Shown: positions 10,412-21,521 of the stretch, piece by piece
Position numbering within the stretch: the first letter of the stretch is position 1
Layout of the letters: each line of letters opens with the position of its first letter
From: Chara braunii
Lineage: Eukaryota > Streptophyta > Charophyceae > Charales > Characeae
DNA: 31,072 nucleotides
NCBI GenBank assembly: GCA_003427395.1
Contig: BFEA01000506.1
Location: 1,062,422-1,093,493, forward strand
Reading direction: 5' to 3'
Notes under the pieces: model-generated
The model's input: the letters and a program-made list of their open reading frames with translations, nothing else
What the model was told of the DNA's origin: nothing
Databases searched by the model: none
Made by a program: the position numbers and the translations under genes

Positions 10412-10928
10412 ATGTCGTTCCGACACTGCCGACGGCAAAACCAAGAGGGATAGCCCCGTCGGGCCCTCAACCGCTCGCTCCGTCCACGCCACTCTCATCC
10501 CCGTGTTGTTGCCGTTCGACCCCCTGTCCCCTGAATCTCCTTGACGAAAGTCGGATGCCCTAACCACTGATGCTGAGCCCGAGCCTGGGTCGAGCTCCGG
10601 CGGACACCTAAATAACCGGACACTGCGAGACGCGCCGAGCTATCGAAACGCCTTCAAAAGCCACATTGTCGTCGATGCCGTTCTCCACACGTACGCACAG
10701 ATCACAGACAAGCACATCGATCAACGAGGCACAATCTTCTTAATCCCTCCTTAATCAGAAGAAAAAAGAATTTCGGCCGCAATCACGCCGACTCTTCAAC
10801 CATCAACAAATAAAAAGATCACGCGCACCTAAAAATTGCGCACCCCCACACTCTCTATTCTAGTCAACCTTCCAGCTGCCGTAAACACACAGACGCAGCC
10901 GCGCTTTGCGCGATATACTTAAACTCTG

Positions 10929-11450
10929 CAACAGAAAAATTTCCCAGAATGAAATAATCATTCTAGACTAAAATTACATTTTAAATTTTAAATTTTTATT
11001 CTATCTTTAAAAATGTCATTCCAATTTTAAAATTTTTCGTCTTATTTGAAAACTTTCCTTCCAAGAATGGGGTATCCCTTCTTATTTGAACTTAAAGTTA
11101 AAGATGGAATGAAAGTCTGGATGAGTTTATGAAATATTTTAATTGGACTGTAATTCGAAGTAAGGATTTCCAGTCATAAATAAGTTAATCCAATATAAAT
11201 TAGAAGATATTTGTTGTAGTAGATTAAAATTCTAATTAAAATATTTCATAAACTCGTCCAGACTTCCATTCCATCTTGAACAGATAGATGTAGTTGGAAG
11301 GGAAGACCCATATTTAGAAGGGAATTTATCAAATTGAATTGAAAATTTTAGAATTGGACGAACATCGGAATGATAATTTATAAATATGAAGGATTTTTTT
11401 TTTATGGAATGTTTTTTCAACTTTTATTTCTCGCGGGAATTTTTTTGTTG
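10929..11450. mobile_element. 522-bp AT-rich foldback MITE (TA target, mariner/Stowaway-like)
   Basis: Absent from the 5' LTR, whose empty site is TA at 25065-25066. Here the insertion is flanked by TG (10927-10928) on the left and TA (11451-11452) on the right, consistent with a TA duplication with one mutated copy. The ends are imperfect inverted repeats (CAACAGAAAAATTTCCC against CAACAAAAAAATTCCC). Near the centre, 11101-11144 and 11234-11277 are 44-bp inverted arms with two mismatches, and the outer halves also pair loosely, so nearly the whole element can fold back. No transposase ORF is present. The superfamily call rests only on target and ends. Confidence 0.8.
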
Positions 11451-11538
11451 TAATCCAAACTTATTTTCTGTCGCATGCAAAAACCAAGGCGGATACCCTT
11501 GTAAGGGTATTCGCGCCGACAGCTAACCAGACCACATT

Positions 11539-11558
11539 AAGCGACGTCCCTGTCGCTT
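11539..11558. other. Perfect hairpin at the expected polypurine-tract position
   Basis: AAGCGAC (11539-11545) and GTCGCTT (11552-11558) enclose a 6-base loop, 17 bp from the 3' LTR edge. Retrotransposons usually carry a purine run directly against the 3' LTR. On the minus strand the adjoining bases read AATGTGGTCTGGTTAGC, which is not a purine tract. Confidence 0.6.
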
Positions 11559-12633
11559 CGCCAAATCAGAAAGCTATAAATCCATCCGGACTCCAAATGC
11601 TCACGAAAAAGGAGCCAATCCGATTAGCCGACAAACACCGGGTAGAGGCCTCCATCAAACCATGCCTCCACAACTATATGGTGCCAGGTTTCTATCCCGG
11701 GTCCTCACCGCCTAGGCATTAAGACGCTGACAGCATAAGTTCCAAAGACCTTCCCAATCGTCCTCTCCCTGGTCCTAGACAACCTTCGGCTTCTCGTTGG
11801 GTGTCCCTAGTCCTAGCTAAAACTAGCGACGCGGGCCTTAATCGAGACCTTTGAAGCCACCCTCGCCTTCCTTCTCAGAAAATCTCTCGCAATCACAGAC
11901 ACATACGTATATATGTATACTTAATATTCACTCAGTTTTTTCTGCAGTCTAGTACAGAAAGGTTAGGTCTCCATCTTGGCCCACCATACCCTGGCTGATC
12001 GGACCAGGACTACGGCCCACCGCTTTGTTATATAAGCGGTAGTACCCTCGTTGGTTACGCAACGATAGGTTTTATCCTGATAAGCATTCAATCAGGATTC
12101 CCCAAAATCCTCAACCTTCACTACCCCACGGAGTAATTTCCCTGGGGCGGGCAACTCCCCTTAAACTCTTATCCCGCGGTCCCGCCGCCAAGTTGCGTCG
12201 GCTAGCAGCCATCCACTGGGGTTACGCCCTCGTGGCGCTAAACTTTTACCGTTAGCTTGGTCTTCCTCAATATGTCCCAAAACTAACACAAATGGTTAGA
12301 CGGAGCGTCGCAAAACAAAATCACAGACCCACTGCGCGATTACGTAGGGGTCTCAAGACATTTACCAGCCCTCCCACAAAACGGCATGGCATCCTTCGCA
12401 CATTCACAAACAAAATCACCGACAGGTCCACAAGGCCGTGCCCCCTGACTTGATCAGAGCCAGCAGCCACCCGTCCTGAGACATCTCTCGCCCTCCACTC
12501 ATTGCGACCTTCTCAAACATTTCAAACAAAAGTGACCATTTTCGTCAGACTTTATCACCCATCAGACAACTTACCATGCCATAAATCAGTTTACTCATCT
12601 TTGAAGGTGCGTCTTCCAACAATCTAAAATCCT

Positions 12634-12845
12634 CCCCTTTTTCAAAAATCCAAGGGGATCTCACCATAAAACAAAACACCCTCTCTTCCAAAAATCATGA
12701 GGGGTCTCATCACGGAACAAAACACCCCCTCTTCCAAAAATCACGAGGGGTCTCATCATAAAACCAAACATCCCCCTTCTCAAAGATTCGAGGGGGTCTC
12801 ATCATAACGCACAACATCCCCCTTTCCAAAAATCAAGGGGTCTCG
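12634..12845. repeat. Five tandem ~46-bp units, each a hairpin
   Basis: Units end in a ggggtctcatcat-like segment at about 12659, 12705, 12751, 12797 and 12841. Each contains a 5-6-bp stem around a loop like ttccaaaaatca. The arms are CCCCTT/AAGGGG (12634-12639, 12652-12657), CCCTC/GAGGG (12679-12683, 12699-12703), CCCCTC/GAGGGG (12726-12731, 12745-12750), CCCCCT/AGGGGG (12772-12777, 12791-12796) and CCCCTT/AAGGGG (12819-12824, 12835-12840). Arm bases change together between units. A sixth, decayed unit may follow to about 12890. Confidence 0.8.
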
Positions 12846-14265
12846 TCATAGAACAAAACATCACTGAGAGACTATCTTATGGGTCCTCGTCACAACTTAA
12901 GCAATCAACAATCGGCATGGTGAAGCATTCGAGTCTCATGGACTCATAATCCCTTAGGATTCTCACATCTCTTTACGAAAAACAGACTGCTCTTCCTCTC
13001 CTTATACCCGGCCCCATCATCCACCTGAAGGCAGACCGCACGAGTATACCGAAGAGTAGACAGTTCACTTACATTCACATTCACAAAATACAAGTTACAT
13101 GAGATGTTTCTCACACATCTCTCACACATAACCATCACACATCAGGATAAAATCACACATGTGAGCGTGATAGTGATCGTCATATACAAGGAATAGTCTC
13201 ATAAACCTTCACTCAATATACACTCAGAGGTAGGATATCCTACCCAAAGAATCATAGCAAAAGGTAGTCTTGAGTGCGTATATAGTTGAACAAATCTCAA
13301 CTTAAATCGTCCCCGATATCACACAAATTTCATGACCTCTCTGTCCAGGGTCAAATTGAAACGGTCTCAATCACAAAACAACCGTATCCCTCAGCTCAGA
13401 GGAATCCAAACAAACTCAAGACATACCAAAAATATTCAGAGGCGAAGAGGAAACACACTAAGCATCAATCAACCAAAAACTTATAATTGTCTCGAATCAA
13501 ACTGCTATATATGTTTTCCCCTCATATGCAAGCATATAAATGGGTATACCCCCGCAACTCAGGGCGATATCCCTAAAAAGACGTATGTACAAAAATTTGG
13601 CAAGTACCACAATCAAGAAGTAAATCAAAGTCTCTAAACAAGATCACACTCTCATGTGACCTCTCAATGCACTCCAGACTATGTTCTAAAATCATATGCT
13701 TAACAAAATATTTTCCTCAGCAACCTATCCATGCACGAAGCTCGATCTCATACTTGAATCATGCTCTACCCATTCTATCATCGAGCAGACACAAGAGCTT
13801 CTGATGCGTTTTTTCAATTCCATCTAAAATATTTTATAATACAATATATACATGTAATGTACTGAAGGTATGTACATACATCCTCTAACCACTCAGTCTA
13901 TGGTCAGAATCCTGCTGGCTAAAACACAGAGTTATGATTACACGACCAGTTATCATACTGTCCCGACTCCTATGTCCATGTATATACAACTAGACTTTTA
14001 TTAAAAGTGGTTCAAATGATATAAGGTCAACCTCTGGTGGAAAGCTTCTCAAGTCTAGTGGTTAAGGCTAGTTTCCTTCTTTCACTATTGTACTCTCTCT
14101 AGCCTTTTCCCTTTACCACCATTCATGTCGTCCATACAACAACATTCGAAATTTTAGTCACCCTGCTCTACCTTTAGGGGTACTAAACAATATACAATTT
14201 ACATAAACAACTCTCAACGTTGGCTATAGGCAGACAGTAATCATTGCTGCAGACATCATTGACCC

Positions 14266-15100
14266 TCATCCCTTGTACCACATAGTAAGACGGTCATAGA
14301 CGAGTCTGCGAGATAAGCACATAGCAGAGTATGCGTGCGCTCTCGATCGACCTGCCACTGCTCGAAGTTCGTCCCAATCTTGAACTCTCTCATCTGGGTC
14401 ATGGGAACTAGCATAAGCGTCAACCACGTTGACCATATCTCTGAACCCAGGACTAGGGGGTAAAAACCTTAGGTTTAAGTATAGGCCATACATTTTTTCA
14501 CACGTATAACGCCCACATCCCCATTCTCGCGCTCTCAAGGCGGCTCCTGCTGCAGCTTCTATCCTCTCTTACCCCCGAAAACAGTTTTCCACGAGAAAAT
14601 CTGGCAGAATGACTCTTAAAGGGGCTGAAGGAAATTCAAACTCTTCAGCACGCTTAACCTCTACATGGGTCACTACTTGCTCTTCTCCCTCATGGACCCT
14701 TTCTCTCGCCCATTTTGTTGCCGCTCCTTCAGCTACCCTCAAGGGTCTCGCAAACAAACTCTCATGTCCCAATGCCAACTCAATCCCATGAAGGACCCAG
14801 AATGATGGCGGGGCATATAGGGTCACCCTCACAATCGCGCAATCCTGATTATCATCGAAACCAGACTCGATCCAGGCGAAGATACCCATATCCATTTGTA
14901 CGCCCAACCAAGAAGAAATATATTCCCCCTCTCTGACTCGTCTTAGCAAGGGCATCTCGAGTCCGCCTTCCCTCTCTGTTGGCAAGGCCATATTGGGATC
15001 TTCCCTGGCATAAGGCATCCTGAGCTGCCTTAGCTCTGTCGGGGTTCTGCCCATCACAGACAAATGTCCAGCATACGCCTTCCGTTACCATGTTGACAAT
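14266..15100 (-). pseudogene. Broken sense-strand ORF, possible gag or captured-gene relic
   Basis: Two open segments lie in one frame on the element's sense strand: about 15100-14569, then 14568-14266 after a single in-frame TAA at 14569-14571, some 275 codons together. The only early in-frame ATGs are near 15054 and 15018, and an upstream stop is at about 15102, so the original 5' end is unclear. The predicted protein has balanced composition with tryptophan, tyrosine and charged residues spread throughout (for example MPYAREDPNMALP early and SSWLGVQMDMGIFAW in the middle), unlike the low-complexity shadow ORFs elsewhere. I recognise no domain, CCHC knuckle, or protease or RT motif. The position about 2.3 kb downstream of the PBS would suit a gag-like or extra ORF. 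The family is unknown. Confidence 0.5.
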
Positions 15101-17333
15101 CGCATTCTATGACCTCAACTGTTGAAGCCTTAACCTTAAATCACCTTTCACTAAATTTTGTCCCTTCCATCGTCTGCGACCATCCCACTTGGAGAAACTT
15201 ATGGTAATATGTTATAATAATCGTTCAGTCACAGATATCAAAAATATTTTATAATAATAATATCTCATGGAAAAATGATATATCATTTTAGTAGTTGACA
15301 ACAACAATACTCATAAAAATCAAATACATCGTACTTAGACTAGTTTGTTACCAAAAACACATACAACTTCCTTACGATGATAAGCTTATATCATCAAGTA
15401 TATCATATGATATATATGTCATGATTAAAGACGGAATCACCAACCAATAACATTCTCAGACATAATAGCAATGAGAGTATCATACTCTTATTCCCCAACT
15501 TTGACAAAAGTATACTGTGGCGAGGGGTAGTCTAATCCTTTTTGGAATGAATAACACCTTGAACCCATGAGCTCTGCTCAAGTATTAAGCCTCACTGCTG
15601 CTCCCTCCGATTCTAGCATTTGTTCCTCGCAGACCTTTGTCGACAAGGTAAATAACCTCACCATGCACGCTTCGGGGTGGTGCAGCCCCGTCCTGCGCTG
15701 GCAAACCCACTCGTCATAAAGAAAGTTCGGGATTCACCCCCTACTTTCCTGTGGCATGTAGTAGTTGCTTCCCTCATAGACCAAAACCTAACAAGTTTCA
15801 AACACTTTCCTCCTTTTCAGTACTAGTGTAGTTGTTTTATCACAGAAGATACAAGAACAACACCCCACTATGGACCAGGAACATAGTTCCGGCGTGGGTC
15901 TCACTACTAATTACAAGACAATCTATAACTTCTTCAAAGCTATCTTTCGGGGAAACAATAACATAGGATTCTCACCTTCCTTAGGGCAGACCTTACACAT
16001 CGACTACTCCACGAGACAATATTTTATCCCAAGGAAGTGGTAACTCCATTCACCTCTGAATCCGCATCAGCCGTGGATTTTGTGCAACGTCTCTACCCCT
16101 TTTTGAAGAGCAATCCAAACAAATAACCTCATTAGCCAGTCATAAATCGATATTAGGACTTGAGACACTCATATTAATCCTTGCAAATTGATAGGTTCAC
16201 ACCAGTACTTCAGATAAATAACCTATGTGAATATCATAAAAAATGATGATCATCAAGCAAAACGACATCAAGCATATAGCCTCACATAGATAGACACAAA
16301 ATAGGCTTATTCACAATAGAATCTGTCATATATGAATAAATTTAACATATAACTAAAAAAAAAAACCATAGGAAAAATAACCCCAAGTCCTTAGTTCAAA
16401 TTCCATATAGATTCAAGTGGATGGTCCAAACCAGAAAAGGTACAAGTGGAGGTCTAACATTACCTACATCCCCTTGTCCTAGCGAAAATAAACGGGATGA
16501 CTTAATTGTTAGCCTCTTTACTGTCTTACTGCCTCTAGGGTCAGATACCACTTTTGTAGAGAGGACGTCATCCAGATCTATTATCTCTCATGATTATATA
16601 GATTGATCCACCACTTAGGACCCATACTCAAACATCTCAGTCCATACTCATAATATCTTTCAACTTTCCTTACCCCATCTCTCCTCAAAATACTGAGACG
16701 ACTCCTAACCTGATACTTAGGAGAGGATCTATACTTTCAACTCTTGACAGAGCAATGCTATCTCACTCATCCTTAGCTCCATTCTGATGCAACCGTATTA
16801 CGATGCTTTCCCAATCACCCAGATGACTCTCATGATCGTAAAAAAGGGTACATCATAGGGTTAGCTCTCACAATAGTCATGCTTAACCTTAGCCATGTGA
16901 CGCACGCAAAGCACCGCCCAAATCTGCCGACCATCTGATCAGAAGGGTTATCAATTTCAGCTATCATTATCTCAGTCAGTGCTCGTGAACACATAATGAA
17001 AACACTTATCACTCTTGAGCCACTCATACCTCGTTAATCAAAACCCAGTCGTCTCGATCAAAACCAAGTCACACAATCTACCCTCACTTCATGCCTTATC
17101 GAATGTCGTCTGCAACCAACCATTCCATCTAAACAAATCAATAAAGCAGAAATGGTCATTCCGCCTGAGTCATCAACCTTCCGCAAATCTAGGTCCGATT
17201 TCTAAGGACCTCCAAACCCTATACTTCCAATAACAGTTAAAATATCAACCAATCACTCAAACAAGTCTACCAAAGACTTCTCATCTTTGCCTATTTCTCA
17301 CTTCAGATACCCGGATATCGTTGCACCAGGGAC

Positions 17334-17350
17334 AACGGTAGGCAACCGTT
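17334..17350. other. Hairpin adjoining the primer-binding site
   Basis: AACGGT (17334-17339) and ACCGTT (17345-17350) with a 5-base loop sit one base from the PBS, on its internal-domain side. Such structures next to the PBS can influence primer annealing in retroelements; that role here is inference. Confidence 0.5.
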
Positions 17351-17351
17351 A

Positions 17352-17369
17352 TCCCCGGCAACGACGCCA
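17352..17369 (-). promoter_or_regulatory. Primer-binding site, tRNA-Asp type
   Basis: The minus strand reads TGGCGTCGTTGCCGGGGA, complementary at 17 of 18 positions to the 3' end of plant tRNA-Asp(GUC), including the CCA tail. It lies two bases (GG) from the LTR end ...CTCGACA at 17372. This fixes element orientation and identifies 17372-25135 as the 5' LTR. The single mismatch is within the acceptor-stem segment. Confidence 0.9.
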
Positions 17370-17840
17370 CCTGTCGAGCGCATCAGTCCGGCACCGCACC
17401 AGTGCAGCGCGGGATCCTCCCGACCGCGTCACACATGAGTTGGTCTAAATCCTCGTCGCAAATATATATGGAGCTTCCGCAAGCCGCTCCGGCCGAGTGC
17501 ACCCGCCATACCTCTCGCGAGCCCCTACGACAGGATAGGGTCTACGCGAGGCATGACTGACCTCCACCTTACGGGAGCTGTCACCTCCCTTCGGTGGGCG
17601 TATCCCTGCCGAGCTACCAGTCCACAATACGAAAGCTAATCAGTTGCAATCGCAGAGGTGGACCAGCCGAGGGTGTTTCTCGTTCGCTGTAGCATAGGGG
17701 GCACGCGCGGTAATACGCCTATCGGGCCCGCACGCGAACCGACATCTCGGGGGGCTGAAGTCCCAAGCACGGCTCATCGTCGTTCGAGTACGACGCATCC
17801 CACACACCATGCGCACACCATTTTACGAAAACAAAAATAA

Positions 17841-17857
17841 AACACACACACACACAC
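17841..17857. repeat. CA microsatellite in the 5' LTR
   Basis: An uninterrupted AC run, homologous to the shorter tract at 1537-1549 in the solo LTR. Confidence 0.75.
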
Positions 17858-18226
17858 GAAACGACACAACACAAGCAACGCGACAACGCTCCTAGTCCCT
17901 CGGTAGCCAACCCATAACTTTCTAATGCGGAAATCGAATAGGCGTCGCGCGTGAGACTTAGTATAGAATCGCGCGGACGCAGGGCCTACTCGTATCGACT
18001 CGCAATGCAGGCGTACGCAAGCAGTCGCAATGATGACATACTATGTAGTGCCCATAACCAAGCGGTCCCTCGTGGATCCGAATACCGCTTATGACACTCA
18101 AGTGTCTGACTCGAAGTGTCGTGAGGGTGTAATTCCTCACAACATTGCACGGCTAAAGGAATAGTCGTACAGCCGCCACGAGACCCTCGACTTTTGATCT
18201 GAGCGTCTCGGTAGGCAAGGCAAATA

Positions 18227-18263
18227 GACTCTGCACGGGGGCAGATTCCTTCGCTGCAGAGTC
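18227..18263. other. Inverted repeat in the 5' LTR
   Basis: GACTCTGC (18227-18234) pairs perfectly with GCAGAGTC (18256-18263). The solo LTR has a related but shorter CTGC/GCAG hairpin near 1880, so the stem has changed while pairing persists. Confidence 0.5.
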
Positions 18264-19054
18264 TAGGGCTTGGGATGTCCTGGACAAGGACCTTGAATCC
18301 CGGCCCAGGACCAACGTCCGACTATAAAAATCTAAAAAAGAGGATCTCCCCTTTTTCTCAAGCCATAATCTGGTTCCTTCTTGCGCACGATCACAGTAAG
18401 CCGCGCGCGTACCCTAGGCACAGTGGGACTCCTCTCATCCATATATGTATGTAATAGCAGACAACCACATCCAAAGTCCGAACCACAAACGCACCTGCAA
18501 TCACATCAAAGATTCAACCAAAAGTCCACGCACTACATGGGGTCAACTTCAACCATTCCTTGCACTCATACCCCTCGCTTTAGCGATACAAGCCTCACTC
18601 GTGCAACTCTAAAATAAATACTCAGTACTTTTGTTGGATGACCATTTAATAAAGTCCGGGGGAAAACACAATATAACAGTTCAAATCACAGGGCTAAAGC
18701 CTTTAGGTTGAGTGGCAGGAGTGAATTGGAGTTGAATTGTAAACCGACGAATCGGCAACCGACCTGTTATCAGTGATAACAGAAGATGATCCCCTAGGGA
18801 TCAAGCTGAATCTAGGCCAAATCTTGAATCAGATCAATCAAGATGGCCTGTAACACAATACAGGTCAATGCCCCGGGCTAAATCTATAAGTCCATAGAAA
18901 ACAACCTCCATATCACAATCTCACCAAAATAATCCTAGTTAATTACATTTAAGCCTAGCCCTAAGCAAATGCCCAAAAAAAGGCAAACTCATGACAGAAT
19001 CTCCCCTATTTAGGGTGGATTACCAGAATCGCCACCTGTCAAAATACAACCTAA

Positions 19055-19620
19055 CTCCTCTTAACAAAGAAAATTTTGGCAGCGCTTCCCGTAGGAAAAG
19101 TGTCTTTCCAGAATTTATACAAGCTCAAATATGAAAAACAGTAATAATCTTTAACACTGGAAAGTCTAATTTTGTCTAACTCTCTGAATTAGTAAAAATT
19201 TGGGCAGCACTCCGTTTAGAAAGAGAGACATCCCAGATTTATACTAAACCAGATATGAACTCAAAAGATAACTTGAGTCCAACTTAGACAAGATTTAACC
19301 AACTCCTTAGTTTTGCAGAAATTTCGGCAGCACTCCCTTTAGAAAAGTGTTATTCCAAAATTTATACAAGGCTTAGTTCGGAATTTGATAATAACTTTGA
19401 CTGCTTAAAGTCCAATTTTATCGAACTCCCTGAATTAGCAAAAATTCGGACAGCACTCCCTCTAGAAAATGAGACTTTCCATATTTTTACTAAGTCCGAT
19501 ATAAGGAAAAAATAAGTTGAACTTTGACATGTCAAAAGTTGGCTAACTCCTTGGATTTGTAGAAATTTCGGCAGCGCTTCCCGTAGGGAAAGTAGCTTGC
19601 CAAGATTTATACAAAGCCAA
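19055..19620. repeat. Five tandem ~122-bp units in the 5' LTR
   Basis: The ggcagc/ggacagc anchors occur at 19078, 19203, 19326, 19448 and 19570 (periods 125, 123, 122, 122). Units alternate between an 'agcgcttccc-gtag' and an 'agcactccc-ttag' subtype. The solo LTR keeps three units, so two units were gained here or lost there. Confidence 0.85.
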
Positions 19621-20174
19621 GTACAAAAAAAATGATCCTAGAAAATGCAAGAATTGATCTAAGTAAAAAAACTTAGCTCAGAAACTGCAGGAATTGAAGC
19701 TAACTCCTATCGCTCTAGCACATGACGAGCAACTGAAGCAACTACGTATCACACTCAAACACAGACCAAGTAGTCATCTCACTCAGCCACATGCAGGGCA
19801 GACCACAAAGATAAGTACTCTCACCATCCCAAGTCAACCTGAACAAACAATAGTTCATCATCTTTCAATAATTTAACCCTTTATACCTAGCTTACATAAG
19901 GCATAAAGTCAGGCTACCCAAACTTATGGAATGTGCCTAGCTTAGCCAAAGAATATACACAAACAGAGGACACAACTACTTCTCTCTTCCTTGGGCATAT
20001 GACTAGGTCATTCTAGTCGCCCTGAACTGTTTAAGATATTCAAGTTATATATATCAGTCTTCCCTTTGTCTTCTAAGGCTGCATAGGACTGAACTAACTT
20101 AAGTTAAGACTGCCCCAACTTACCATTAATTTTATTCTTAATTATACTCTGTTCAAGTTGTGATAAGCTATAGT

Positions 20175-20790
20175 CAGACCACCTAAACTTATAGAACAGT
20201 CTGATTAGCTCGTTCTTAGATAGAATGATAGTAAAGTATAGCCAAATTATAACCATTGGGTTCCAGCATGTGCGACGCTTTGAGCCAGACCCCCTGAACT
20301 TACACAAGGGTCTAACTTTCTGCCAATTTCCATTTCTCTCTGAATCATCATGTGTGTGGCATCGAGTCAGACCCCCTGAACTTACAGAAGGGTCTGCCCT
20401 TTGCCACGATTACTTCTTCAGAATAAAAAGCAGGAAGAGGTTAAGCCACCTAAACTTATTGAACAGCTCAGACCTCCTCGTCCAGAAACCAAAGAAACAG
20501 ATAAGACCCCAATGTAAACAAGGCAACCCAAAACACGAAAACTTATTGAATGCCCCGAGTCCCTGAAAATCGAGCACAATCAAACCCCCGCAAGTCAGAG
20601 CAGTTAGGCCACCTAAACTTATAGAACAACCTGACCCTCCATGCAAAAACCATAGCACTGGGTCTCCCAAACTTATGGGGACATCCCAGCCTCCAGAGCA
20701 ATCAGACCCCCTAAACTTATAGAAGGGTCTAACGCTTCATGCATACCAAAATAAACAAAGCACTGGGTCTCCCCAAACTTATGGGGACCT
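20175..20790. repeat. Array of stem-loops with constant AACTTA loop (5' LTR copy)
   Basis: The same ordered series as at 3477-4099. Arms include CAGAC/GTCTG (20175-20179, 20199-20203), AGACCC/GGGTCT (20287-20292, 20308-20313; 20704-20709, 20725-20730), CAGACCC/GGGTCTG (20368-20374, 20390-20396), GTTAGG/CCTGAC with a wobble pair (about 20603-20608, 20630-20635), CTGGG/CCCAG (20658-20662, 20685-20689), and CCCC/GGGG (20771-20774, 20783-20786). A possible further member with AGGC/GCCT arms lies upstream near 19912-19935 (about 3213-3238 in the solo LTR). Confidence 0.75.
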
Positions 20791-21520
20791 CCCTGCGTCA
20801 GTGACCCAGTCCAACCTTCATGCAAAACACCTTCCCATCCTGCCATTTCCCTGATGCAGTTTCTTTTCAACAATCTGATTTCATACAACAAATAAAGCTG
20901 AAACTGAGATTGAGCAGACATTTTTTTACTTAATCTTGTTCAGTGTCCTGAAAGTCAAACAAAAATTAAAGTAAGGCTGCACACCATATACTTAGTCAGA
21001 GATGCAATGGAAAATACCGATACGGGTTATAATTGGGTTTATAGAGGGAAAGCAATGGTTACCTGTCAGTTCCCTGCCTCCAGAACTCCTCCTGAGTTCC
21101 GGCAGAGCTCCCACAATCGGTGGGACGACTCCCCACAGAGTCTTGCTGCGGTCCTACGGGTTGCAATCCCGCCTGCCGCCTTCCTCTCAGAACCAGGGGA
21201 CTAGACTTAGAGTATGAGGGATAGAAAAACGAGGTTTTTAGACTCTCAATTCCCAGAAGGGTGCGCTCAGACTCGCATGAGAGGGCCTCGTAACCTTGAC
21301 GCGCCTGAGGGCCCCGCAATGGCCGCCAAAGCACGCCGTAGTTTGGTCAAACGACAGTCAGCCTTCAGCCGTTGACTCCTTTACGACTTTTCAGTTTGCC
21401 GCAATAGACCCTTGCCTAATGAGCTCAGCTACACACAGGCTTCAAAGTCCGAACCGGCTCGGCCACAACTGAAGGCACGGGCCGTGGGCACAAAACACAG
21501 CCTTCCCCTTCCATATAGTA

Positions 21521-21521
21521 N
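21521..21521. other. Single ambiguous base
   Basis: One N inside the 5' LTR, just before the part that is present in the 3' LTR within this window. Confidence 0.95.

Larger units (their letters stand above)
8321..11521 (-). repeat. 3' LTR of the giant element, right in-window segment
   Basis: Co-linear with 22612-25135 and ending in the identical LTR terminus at 11521. In the first ~205 aligned bases I count 11 differences, nine of them transitions (about 5% divergence). Two things disrupt it relative to the right LTR: the run of N at 10077-10411 and the 522-bp MITE at 10929-11450. Reading frames are not maintained between the two LTRs, so the predicted small ORFs (for example around 9296-9980) are not credible genes. 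Confidence 0.88.
11522..17371 (-). mobile_element. Internal domain of the giant element, largely non-coding
   Basis: This 5.85-kb stretch between the LTRs is shorter than either LTR. It contains the PBS at its right end, one broken ORF (14266-15100), a tandem hairpin array (12634-12845) and many stop codons elsewhere. I see no pol motifs and no zinc-knuckle in the available frames. Stretches 11560-12630, 12850-14260 and 15105-17330 show no gene. Isolated hairpins are visible, for example CCGCTT/AAGCGG near 12018-12037, CCTGAT/ATCAGG near 12077-12097, and GGAAC/GTTCC near 15884-15896. AT-rich parts (15180-15480, 16140-16420) have no recognisable feature. Confidence 0.75.

Noticed and set aside
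11675-11730. tRNA-like stretch (GGTGCCAGG... CCCGGGTCC)
   Set aside because: No complete cloverleaf, no T-loop GTTCRA box and no acceptor stem.
16830-17027. 65-codon minus-strand ORF just downstream of the PBS
   Set aside because: In sense orientation and tempting as a gag start, but short, with no motif and no continuation in frame.
18323-18330. TATAAAAA on the plus strand of the 5' LTR
   Set aside because: Wrong strand for the PBS-defined orientation and not kept in the solo LTR (CATAAAAA near 2025); no promoter called.
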